From positions 1 to 7,374 of the forward strand of contig CANFGA010000144.1 in NCBI GenBank assembly GCA_947446335.1: DNA of 7,374 bases. The letters are read 5' to 3'. The position numbers were made by a program, and so were the translations under genes. Each line of letters opens with the position of its first letter. Position 1 is the stretch's first letter. Positions 1-5,563 of this stretch are shown here, piece by piece. The DNA comes from Oxalobacteraceae bacterium. GTDB lineage: Bacteria; Pseudomonadota; Gammaproteobacteria; Burkholderiales; Burkholderiaceae_D. The notes beneath the pieces are model-generated. The model had not been told where the DNA came from and did no database searches. It saw only the letters and a list, made by a program, of their open reading frames with translations.

Positions 1-1548
1 ATTACGGTCGATTTCATCCTTCGGTGTCGCCGTCAGACCGACCAGCAGCGCATCGAAATAGCTGAAGATGGCGCGGTATTTTTGATACACGGAGCGGTGC
101 GCCTCGTCGATGACGATGAGGTCGAAGTACCCTACGCCGAAGCGGCGCTGACCGTTTTTTGCATCGTCGGTCGTCTCGTCAATCAAGCCCATCATGGTTG
201 GGTACGTGGAAACATACACCCGGCCATCCGTATTTTTGTCCGTGACCAGATTCACCGGCGACGAATCGGGCAAGTGCATCTTGAATGCATTCACCGCCTG
301 ATTGACCAGCGCCACCCGGTCGGCCAAAAACAGCACACGCTTGGCCCAGTTGCAGCGCATCAGCAATTCGGCCAGCGCAATCACGGTGCGCGTCTTGCCG
401 GCGCCGGTCGCCATCACGAGCAAAGCCTTGCGCTGATTATCGATTTCAAACGTCTCACCTATCCGGCGTAGTGCTCGGAGCTGGTAATAGCGCTCGACGA
501 TGGCCTCGTCAATCACGGCACCAGCGAGCGCCTTGCGGTTGGTACGGCGCCACACCATCAAGGCTAGTTCCTGCTTCGTGAAGAAGCCCTGCACCGAGCG
601 CGGCGGATAGCTGGCGTCATCCCACAGATAATGCTCATAGCCGTTCGAGTAAAAAATCACCGGGCGCTGACCGTACTGCTGTTCCAGGCAATCGGCATAC
701 AGCTTCGCTTGCTGTTGCCCTACCTTCGGATCTTTCCGAGTGCGCTTGGCTTCGACCAGGCCCAGCGGCTTTTCATCGTCGCCCCACAGCACGTAATCGA
801 CAAACCCCTTGCCCCCGGCGTTGGGCATGCCGCTGACTTCGACTTCAAAGTTCTTTGCGTCGAGTTGCCAGCCGGCTTCCTTCAGCAACAGGTCGATGAA
901 ATAGTCGCGGGTTTGAGCTTCGGAATAATCGTGCGTATCGGGCTGAGCTGAGTTCGCCTTCTTGGCCGCAGCGAACTCCTCGCGCAGCTTGCGCAGTTCT
1001 TCGCCCAGCGCCACCTTGTCGGACAGCAGCACCGACAGCTTCTCGTCACGCGCATGCAACTGCGCTTCCAGTTGCTTGAGCTGGTCCACCGAGTGCTGGG
1101 CCGCCGGCTTGCCGGCCTCAGCCTTGGGCAGCAGGCCGGGCGCGAAACTCAGACCGGGGGCGGGCCGGTTCCTTAGCCCGTAGGTGCGCACCAGCCAGAA
1201 GCAGAAGTGAAACAATTCCCGCACCGTTACCAGCGCGTCGGCAGGCATCACCTTGCGCGTGCTGTGCACCGCCAGATTGCCCAGATCCTTGATGATCCTG
1301 GCCTTGGCGAACAGCGCATCACCGACCACCAGCCGAAAACTCGGTTCGTGCACCAGTGCGTTCAAGTTGTCCTGATACGGCAAGTGGAATGCCTTGTCGT
1401 GCTTGTAGAGCCAGGCCACGGCCAGTTCCAGCGTGCGCCGAGCATAAAAAGCGGACGCGCGCGCATCCGAATTCGCCATCCCTTCCGCTCTTGTCGCTGC
1501 TTCGTGAAGAAGAGGCCATTCAAACTGAAGAAATGAAAAATTACTCAA
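1..1548 (-). CDS. hsdR: Type I restriction enzyme R subunit (HsdR), N-terminal 516 codons, 3' end outside window
   Basis: Motor and nuclease subunit of a type I restriction-modification enzyme: it joins HsdM/HsdS, translocates DNA using ATP and cleaves unmethylated DNA away from the recognition site. Seen, numbering from the TTG: a DUF4145-like N-terminal region (about 1-120, with RRTLELAVAWLYKHD at 37-51); a probable coiled coil (about 154-197); a PD-ExK nuclease core (D251, then E266-A-K268) followed by QxxxY (Q280, Y284); Walker A ATGAGKT at 380-386; motif Ia-like VLFLADR at 405-411; DEAH at 481-484; and motif III LTATP at 505-509. The frame is open throughout. The remaining helicase motifs and the C-terminal HsdM-binding region lie beyond base 1. 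I chose the TTG because GGTGGG sits 7 bases upstream and LSNFSFLQFEWP matches where family members usually begin. An in-frame ATG at 1561..1563 would add five residues. The start overlaps the preceding gene's stop. GC is about 60% in a sampled stretch. Confidence 0.95.
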   Translation of the reverse strand, partial: MSNFSFLQFEWPLLHEAATRAEGMANSDARASAFYARRTLELAVAWLYKHDKAFHLPYQDNLNALVHEPSFRLVVGDALFAKARIIKDLGNLAVHSTRKVMPADALVTVRELFHFCFWLVRTYGLRNRPAPGLSFAPGLLPKAEAGKPAAQHSVDQLKQLEAQLHARDEKLSVLLSDKVALGEELRKLREEFAAAKKANSAQPDTHDYSEAQTRDYFIDLLLKEAGWQLDAKNFEVEVSGMPNAGGKGFVDYVLWGDDEKPLGLVEAKRTRKDPKVGQQQAKLYADCLEQQYGQRPVIFYSNGYEHYLWDDASYPPRSVQGFFTKQELALMVWRRTNRKALAGAVIDEAIVERYYQLRALRRIGETFEIDNQRKALLVMATGAGKTRTVIALAELLMRCNWAKRVLFLADRVALVNQAVNAFKMHLPDSSPVNLVTDKNTDGRVYVSTYPTMMGLIDETTDDAKNGQRRFGVGYFDLIVIDEAHRSVYQKYRAIFSYFDALLVGLTATPKDEIDRN

Positions 1549-2380
1549 TTTGTGACCCACCATACATAGTTTCAATGCATAGCTCATTACTGAGATACGG
1601 TGTAAATCCAGCTAGCATTACTGACATCGCAACTAAATCTCGCATATCCACATCGCGTATCTTTCCTGTTGAATTTCCTCCATGGCGTATTCCCGGAAAG
1701 TCGGAGGCGAATCCGTATAATTTCTTTAAGGACTCTTTGACCGTCGCGTGAGGCCAACCATTTAGTTCATCACACATACTGCCTAAAGTTTTTCCGTTCA
1801 CATCTGGTGATTTGGAACACAAAGCTTCGAGCAACATGAATTGTTTACTCATACAAGTTTTAATGCGACCATCAGTTCTGCCATGTCGCAAATCCCGAAT
1901 AGCATCTTCAAATTCATTCATCAGGGAACTCATATGGGAATCTCGGTTGGCAACTACTCGAAGATTACCCATGAGACTTGAAAACACACCAGGCAGAGTC
2001 GGACATAGGATAAAGGGGCGACGCAAGTCATATCGCAAGCTGAATTTATCGAGAAATTTCGTAAGCAGGTCAAAAAATTGATTTGACAACTGCTTTCCAC
2101 CAAGGTCATTCAGCACATCATAGGCTGTCTCGAAAAATGCGACGATTTCTTGCTCTCCCCCAACATCAATATTACTTATATTTTCAAATGCATCCATACT
2201 TTGCTGAGGGGAATCAATTATGTCCGCTAACTCTTCAACTGACAATTTAGACTTTAGTGCAGGGGCTAACTCGCGGAAAAGCTCACAAAAAATATCACTT
2301 GGAACTCCCTCATTTTCGATAACCGGCAACCAGATGTCTCGCCATGTTTCGGACCACACAGAACGAAGTTCTCCGCGCAT
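1541..2380 (-). CDS. Hypothetical protein inserted between hsdS and hsdR; possible Abi/HEPN-like C-terminal region
   Basis: I do not recognise this 279-aa protein with confidence. It is a soluble, mostly helical-looking protein with no signal peptide or membrane segment and no nuclease or NTPase motif that I can identify. Its C-terminal part carries WPH (209-211), GIRHGG (230-235), IRDVDMRD (241-248) and a hydrophobic run ending in GFTPYL (258-263). This pattern of an RH-glycine turn, an acidic helix and a final hydrophobic helix recalls the C-terminal regions of some abortive-infection and HEPN-type proteins (inference; R232-H233 are adjacent, unlike the spaced Rx4-6H HEPN motif). A second RHG occurs at 165-167. 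The ATG is preceded by GGAGAG at good spacing, two bases after the hsdS stop, and the end overlaps hsdR. It is thus almost certainly co-translated with the restriction genes. Sampled GC is 33-37%, far below hsdM and hsdR. It could be a restriction modulator, a back-up defence toxin or a passenger. Confidence 0.85.
   Translation of the reverse strand: MRGELRSVWSETWRDIWLPVIENEGVPSDIFCELFRELAPALKSKLSVEELADIIDSPQQSMDAFENISNIDVGGEQEIVAFFETAYDVLNDLGGKQLSNQFFDLLTKFLDKFSLRYDLRRPFILCPTLPGVFSSLMGNLRVVANRDSHMSSLMNEFEDAIRDLRHGRTDGRIKTCMSKQFMLLEALCSKSPDVNGKTLGSMCDELNGWPHATVKESLKKLYGFASDFPGIRHGGNSTGKIRDVDMRDLVAMSVMLAGFTPYLSNELCIETMYGGSQIE
1556..1561 (-). promoter_or_regulatory. Ribosome binding site GGTGGG supporting a TTG start of hsdR
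   Basis: On the minus strand GGTGGG is followed by seven bases and then the TTG at 1546..1548. It lies inside the last codons of the upstream gene, whose TAA is at 1541..1543, so ribosomes finishing that gene could reinitiate on hsdR. The alternative ATG at 1561..1563 has no comparable purine-rich stretch at the right distance. This site therefore favours TTG, a weak start codon that would keep HsdR low relative to the methylase (inference). Confidence 0.5.
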
Positions 2381-2382
2381 AT

Positions 2383-3546
2383 TTACAACTCTCCAATGAA
2401 GGCACGCTGCTGAAGTGCGAAAAACAAGTTATCAAGTTCAGAAAGAGCCGCGTTGTGGTGTGTTCTTATTTTTTCAATTTTTTGAATTCGTGAAGCGAAA
2501 ATCTGTTGCAGCCCTAATGGTGGCAGAAATACTGGAATACTGTTGCAAATCGTTTTATTCATGTAAGGCAATGTTGTCGACGATGCTTTTGCAAGCATGT
2601 AAGCCTTTTGCCTTACCAAGCAGTACATTAAAAAAATATTATTCAATTTGGAATGACATTGAAATGAATGCAACTGTTGATTCACAACCATCGACGACCC
2701 AGAAATTGATACAATACCTAAATCGCCGACACAACTTATTATAACGCTACCACTTGGAATAACTCTGGCATTGACCTGTTCAATTTCTTCTTCATTTAAT
2801 CCAATTCCTTTTTCCGAGTCAAATGTTACTCCAAGGTGAATCAGATCCGAAGTTGTCACCCATGGAACTCCACCAGAAAATGACTTTGGTTTGTCCCTTC
2901 CAGGAACTATACAATCAGATATATCCCCGACTGTGCAAATACGCCAGCGGTCGTCACCACGGTCTGCACCCTCAAACATCTCAATGAAAATCGACTGAGC
3001 TAGGCTGTCCAGTTGCGCCAAGGCTTCCCGGCGCTTGACCCTGAGCGCATCGGCCTGCTTCATAATCGTTGCAATGCGGCTTTGTATGGGGAGGGGTGGG
3101 CATGGAATGTGCGACTCAAATACAATTCGGTCTGATACTGCCGGGTAACTAGCACCAGTCGATTTTTTGACCATATCAGTCACGAACTGCGGCGACTTTA
3201 CCCACTGAAAAAGATATTCTCCATCCAGCAAGGCCTTACGAGGACGCAATACGCAAAAGCCAGTTGATGCAGTGGCACCATCCAATTCAGCAACGACTCT
3301 TGCTACTCCATTTAGATTTGGACGAACTGTCGAAACCAGGATGTCACCATTTTCAACAAGTTGTCGCGCCCGGCTCGGTGCATCATTGCACGCAACTGAA
3401 CGCGCGCCAACAATTAGCTTTGATTCGGAATCAATGGAACTCAGGTCAATGTAATCAAAAATGCCATCTGGCTCTGCACGCAATGGATTCCACGACTTTA
3501 TAGTTTCTACCAAATCACCAATTGGTATTGATTTCCAGTCGGTCAC
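2383..3546 (-). CDS. hsdS: Type I restriction-modification specificity subunit (HsdS)
   Basis: DNA-recognition subunit that defines the bipartite target of the HsdM2HsdS methylase and the HsdR-containing nuclease. The 387 residues show the usual two half-repeats. Target-recognition domain 1 spans about 1-145. The central conserved helix (about 146-195) contains CPPLPIQSRIATIMKQADAL. Domain 2 spans about 200-335. The C-terminal conserved helix contains LPPLGLQQIFASRI and ends in LQQRAFIGEL, a typical HsdS tail. The PPLPIQ (150-155) and PPLGLQ (342-347) segments mark the repeat relationship. The start is GTG at 3544..3546, overlapping the hsdM TGA in a GTGA junction, with GAGGGG eight bases upstream. 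The recognition sequence cannot be predicted by eye. Sampled GC is 43-50% in domain 1, 65% in the central helix and 38% in domain 2, a mosaic expected of exchanged recognition domains. No frameshift, truncation or phase-variable repeat was seen. Confidence 0.96.
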   Translation of the reverse strand: MTDWKSIPIGDLVETIKSWNPLRAEPDGIFDYIDLSSIDSESKLIVGARSVACNDAPSRARQLVENGDILVSTVRPNLNGVARVVAELDGATASTGFCVLRPRKALLDGEYLFQWVKSPQFVTDMVKKSTGASYPAVSDRIVFESHIPCPPLPIQSRIATIMKQADALRVKRREALAQLDSLAQSIFIEMFEGADRGDDRWRICTVGDISDCIVPGRDKPKSFSGGVPWVTTSDLIHLGVTFDSEKGIGLNEEEIEQVNARVIPSGSVIISCVGDLGIVSISGSSMVVNQQLHSFQCHSKLNNIFLMYCLVRQKAYMLAKASSTTLPYMNKTICNSIPVFLPPLGLQQIFASRIQKIEKIRTHHNAALSELDNLFFALQQRAFIGEL

Positions 3547-5081
3547 TTCAACATCCCCTCAAGCGCTTTCATCCCCGCCTGAATCTCGGTTTCGAGTTTG
3601 GCAAGACTGGCAAGTATTTCCTTCGGCGGCAGATGCTCGCTTACCGCGTGCACCACTTCCTTGTAGCGATTAATAGACAGGTCGTAGCCATTGGCGACGA
3701 TGTCCGCCATCGGCACGCAAAAGCTTTGCGCGGTGCGGGGGCGTTCCAACTCGTTGTCGTCGCGTTGCTGCCAACGCACCAGCGCGTCCGGCAGGTTGTT
3801 CTTTGCATGTTCGGCCTCACTCAATGCCTCGGCTGGCGTTGCACCCAGCTTTTCTTCAGAGAGCAGCGGTTGGCGCTTGTCGTCCAGGCTCCAGCCATCT
3901 TCCTTCATGTCGTAGAACCAGACATGGTCGGTGCCACCGGAATTGGTCTTGGTGAACAGCAAGATGGCGGTGGACACCCCTGCATAGGGCTTGAATGCAC
4001 CCGATGGCAGCGAAATCACCCCATCGAGCTTGTGCTCCTCGACCAGCAAGCGGCGCAATTCCTTGTGCGCCTTCGAGGAGCCGAACAGCACGCCGTCCGG
4101 CACGATGACGGCGGCGCGCCCGCCCGGTTTCAGCAGGCGCAAGAACAGCGCGAGGAACAGCAGTTCGGTTTTCTTGGTCTTGACGATGGACAGCAAGTCC
4201 TTGGCGGTGTTCTCGTAGTCGAGCGAACCGGCAAACGGCGGGTTGGCCAGGATCAGCGAATACTTTTCTTCGTCGCCTTCATGGTCTTGCGCCAGCGAAT
4301 CCTTGTAACTGATGTCCGGGTTGTCAACGCCGTGCAGCATCATGTTCATGCTGCCGATGCGCAGCATCGTGTTGTCGAAATCGTAGCCGTGAAACATCTT
4401 GCGGTGAAAGTGCTCGCGCGATTCGGGATTGCGCAGGATTTGCGGATAATTCTGCCGCAGGTATTCGCCAGCGGCAACCAGAAAGCCGCAGGTGCCGCTG
4501 GCCGGGTCGCAGATCACATCCTGTGCGGTCGGCGCCGTCAGTTCCACCATCAACTGGATGATGTGGCGCGGCGTGCGGAACTGCCCATTCGCGCCGGCGC
4601 TGGCAATCTTGCTCAGCATGTACTCGTACAGGTCGCCCTTGGTGTCGCGGTCGTCCATCGGCACATGGTCGAGCATGTCGACCACCTTGGACAGCAAGGC
4701 CGGTGTCGGGATGGTAAAGCGCGCATCGCGCATGTGATGCGCATAAGTCGATTCATCGCCACCGACGGTGCGCAGGAAAGGAAAGACGTGCTCGCCGACG
4801 ACCGTGTACATTTCTGCTGCCGCCAGATTCTTGAAGCGCGACCAGCGCAAGTTGTCGTAATCCTGACCCTTGAGGTCCCGGCCTTCCGGGAAGATGCGGC
4901 GTTCCATCGGTTTGCCGGTGCGCTGAGATTTGTTTTCTTCGAGCGTATGTAGGTCATCCAGGCGGCGCAGGAACAGCAGGTAAGTGATTTGCTCCATCAC
5001 TTCGAGCGGGTTCGAGATGCCCCCGGTCCAGAAGGCATTCCAGATGGAGTCGATTTGGCTGCGTAATTCGCCAGTGAGCAT
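3543..5081 (-). CDS. hsdM: Type I restriction-modification N6-adenine DNA methyltransferase subunit (HsdM)
   Basis: Transfers methyl groups from S-adenosylmethionine to adenine N6 at the HsdS-specified site, protecting host DNA; also a core part of the restriction complex. The 512-aa length is normal for the family. Seen: the N-terminal helical domain with QITYLLFLRRLDDL (31-44); GQFRTPR (166-172) before the catalytic domain; SAM-binding motif I DPASGTCGFL (192-201); catalytic motif IV NPPF (280-283), the amino-methyltransferase signature; and LKPGGRAAVIVPDGVLFGS in the following Rossmann region. The C-terminal helices end in LEGMLK. The ATG start is supported by AGGA seven bases upstream. 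It is the first gene of the operon, about 45 bases after a predicted transcription start. The end overlaps hsdS by four bases, suggesting coupled synthesis of the two methylase subunits. GC is high (77% in one sampled stretch), close to the chromosomal genes. Confidence 0.98.
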   Translation of the reverse strand: MLTGELRSQIDSIWNAFWTGGISNPLEVMEQITYLLFLRRLDDLHTLEENKSQRTGKPMERRIFPEGRDLKGQDYDNLRWSRFKNLAAAEMYTVVGEHVFPFLRTVGGDESTYAHHMRDARFTIPTPALLSKVVDMLDHVPMDDRDTKGDLYEYMLSKIASAGANGQFRTPRHIIQLMVELTAPTAQDVICDPASGTCGFLVAAGEYLRQNYPQILRNPESREHFHRKMFHGYDFDNTMLRIGSMNMMLHGVDNPDISYKDSLAQDHEGDEEKYSLILANPPFAGSLDYENTAKDLLSIVKTKKTELLFLALFLRLLKPGGRAAVIVPDGVLFGSSKAHKELRRLLVEEHKLDGVISLPSGAFKPYAGVSTAILLFTKTNSGGTDHVWFYDMKEDGWSLDDKRQPLLSEEKLGATPAEALSEAEHAKNNLPDALVRWQQRDDNELERPRTAQSFCVPMADIVANGYDLSINRYKEVVHAVSEHLPPKEILASLAKLETEIQAGMKALEGMLK

Positions 5082-5104
5082 GTGCTATTCCTGTACTGTT
5101 AATT

Positions 5105-5122
5105 TGATGCAAAGTGATGCAA
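5105..5122. repeat. Two direct copies of TGATGCAA, 10-bp period, in the hsdM leader
   Basis: TGATGCAA occurs at 5105..5112 and 5115..5122 (TTGCATCA twice when read toward hsdM), one helical turn apart. The pair begins about four bases after the predicted transcription start at about 5126 and ends 23 bases before the ATG. This is a plausible place for a repressor to control methylase expression. No regulator gene is present in the window, so the role is inference. Confidence 0.45.
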
Positions 5123-5132
5123 GCACGCCAAG

Positions 5133-5161
5133 AATATAGCGCCATATTGCTGTGGTAGCAA
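5133..5161 (-). promoter_or_regulatory. Predicted sigma70 promoter of the hsdM-hsdS-orf-hsdR operon
   Basis: On the minus strand the -35 element TTGCTA (5156..5161, four of six matches to TTGACA) is separated by exactly 17 bases from the -10 element TATATT (5133..5138, five of six matches to TATAAT). This predicts a start near 5126 and a leader of about 45 bases with an AGGA ribosome site. It lies downstream of the tRNA terminator, so the restriction operon would be transcribed independently of fbp and the tRNA. Confidence 0.6.
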
Positions 5162-5173
5162 TGCTCACGGGAA

Positions 5174-5200
5174 ATTGATGGAAATACATCGAGATTGATG
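5174..5200. repeat. Two direct copies of ATTGATG, 20-bp period, upstream of the hsdM promoter
   Basis: ATTGATG lies at 5174..5180 and 5194..5200, within the related decamers GAAATTGATG and GAGATTGATG, exactly 20 bases apart. A CATC in the opposite orientation lies between them at 5187..5190. They share the TGATG core with the leader repeats and sit about 50 to 75 bases upstream of the predicted start, where an activator or a second operator copy could bind. Short motifs in AT-rich DNA can recur by chance. Confidence 0.35.
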
Positions 5201-5269
5201 CCAGGCATGGGTGCCTTTGCGCTGACAATCCATCTGATCACGAAACAGACAGCAAGCATTGATCGACTT

Positions 5270-5291
5270 GGGGTACCCGAGGGGTACCCGG
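5270..5291. repeat. Tandem 11-bp repeat containing two GGGTACCC palindromes
   Basis: GGGGTACCCGA (5270..5280) is followed directly by GGGGTACCCGG (5281..5291), identical at ten of eleven positions. Each unit contains the perfect eight-base palindrome GGGTACCC, so the dyads are spaced about one helical turn apart. The pair lies between the tRNA terminator and the hsdM promoter, more than 100 bases from the predicted -35. It could be a binding site for a dimeric protein or an arm-type recombinase site; neither is demonstrated. Confidence 0.55.
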
Positions 5292-5314
5292 ACCAAAAAC
5301 CCAAATCGCCAAAC

Positions 5315-5349
5315 AAAAAAGGATTACCAGCCGAAGCTTGTAACCCTTT
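5315..5349 (-). terminator. Rho-independent terminator after tRNA-Thr, UUCG-capped
   Basis: On the minus strand the outer stem pairs GGGTTAC with GTAATCC (seven pairs, one G-U). After an A-G mismatch an inner AGC/GCT stem is capped by a TTCG tetraloop, an especially stable loop in RNA. Six Ts follow at 5315..5320, and the three As before the 5' arm can extend pairing into them. It lies about 40 bases past the tRNA 3' end, so it would end tRNA (and possibly fbp) transcripts and isolate the restriction operon. Confidence 0.8.
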
Positions 5350-5389
5350 GATTTACTGCTTATTTTTGTTTCTTTTGCTGCTTTGTACT

Positions 5390-5465
5390 TGGTGCCGTTG
5401 CCCGGAATCGAACTGGGGACCTTCACATTACGAATGTGCTGCTCTACCAACTGAGCTACAACGGC
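5390..5465 (-). tRNA. tRNA-Thr (anticodon CGT), CCA encoded
   Basis: The minus strand folds as a cloverleaf. The acceptor arm pairs GCCGTTG with CAACGGC; the D arm is GCTC...GAGC; the anticodon loop TTCGTAA carries CGT at 5430..5432; the T loop is TTCGATT. The discriminator is A and CCA is encoded at 5390..5392, for 76 bases in all. It reads ACG threonine codons and resembles E. coli thrW, including the G27/A43 juxtaposition. One oddity is that the T stem pairs CCCAG with CCGGG, leaving an A52-C62 mismatch. Its 3' end faces the restriction operon, the usual side for integrase-mediated insertions at tRNA genes. Confidence 0.95.
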
Positions 5466-5475
5466 GAAGACGCGT

Positions 5476-5481
5476 ATTCTA
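5476..5481 (-). promoter_or_regulatory. Probable -10 element of the tRNA-Thr promoter
   Basis: TAGAAT on the minus strand ends ten bases before the mature tRNA 5' end and matches TATAAT at five of six positions. No good -35 hexamer is seen at 16-18 bases upstream, so strength is uncertain. The tRNA could also be read through from fbp, since no strong terminator separates them. Confidence 0.45.
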
Positions 5482-5536
5482 ACAAGAAACTGTGGGAAAT
5501 TGCTAGTCTGAATGCGCTTTTCCACAATAATTTGTT

Positions 5537-5556
5537 GGGCGCCAACTTGCGCGCCC
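5537..5556 (-). terminator. GC-rich hairpin downstream of fbp, weak terminator candidate
   Basis: GGGCGC and GCGCCC form a six-pair all-GC stem with an eight-base loop, starting seven bases after the fbp stop on the minus strand. The following bases are A/T mixed rather than a T tract, so intrinsic termination is doubtful. It may only stabilise the mRNA 3' end. Confidence 0.25.
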
Positions 5557-5563
5557 TGGCCGA

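Larger units (their letters stand above)
1541..2940. other. AT-rich block spanning the extra gene and recognition domain 2 of hsdS
   Basis: Hand counts on 60-base stretches give 37% GC (1561-1620), 33% (2041-2100) and 38% (2641-2700). By contrast counts are 60% in hsdR (1021-1080), 65% in the hsdS central helix (3001-3060) and 77% in hsdM (4081-4140). The lower edge falls near the extra gene/hsdR junction, the upper edge near the end of the hsdS central conserved helix. This suggests a segment of separate origin. Boundaries are approximate and only samples were counted. Confidence 0.6.
5082..5389. other. Intergenic region between tRNA-Thr and hsdM
   Basis: This 308-base stretch has no convincing gene. 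Short open frames crossing it have no recognisable protein and some run through the tRNA. It is fairly AT-rich. Going toward hsdM it contains the tRNA terminator, a tandem palindromic repeat, two ATTGATG copies, a sigma70-type promoter, and two TGATGCAA copies beside the predicted transcription start. A short inverted repeat, AGGCA-TGGG-TGCCT at 5203..5216, has no T tract and no assigned role. No integrase, excisionase or transposase fragment was recognised. Confidence 0.7.

Noticed and set aside
1356..1751. 131-codon + strand frame across the hsdR start
   Set aside because: It crosses from antisense of hsdR to antisense of the next gene with no domain, and conflicts with two well-supported genes.
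2415..2744. 109-codon + strand frame within hsdS
   Set aside because: Antisense to HsdS recognition domain 2 and the C-terminal helix; no domain and no convincing ribosome site.
2383..3546. Phase-variable repeat in hsdS
   Set aside because: No long homopolymer or tandem short repeat likely to slip was found. The longest A/T runs are short, and the gene is intact.
3522..4952. 476-codon open frame on the + strand
   Set aside because: It lies antisense to hsdM, whose methyltransferase motifs are unambiguous. The + strand product is rich in His, Arg, Val and Gln with no recognisable domain, typical of the reverse of a GC-rich gene.
5195..5525. Short open frames on both strands across the tRNA
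   Set aside because: They read through the tRNA-Thr gene. The residues from the antisense tRNA (CPESNWGP and following) are a familiar false-gene pattern, and the rest has no recognisable domain.
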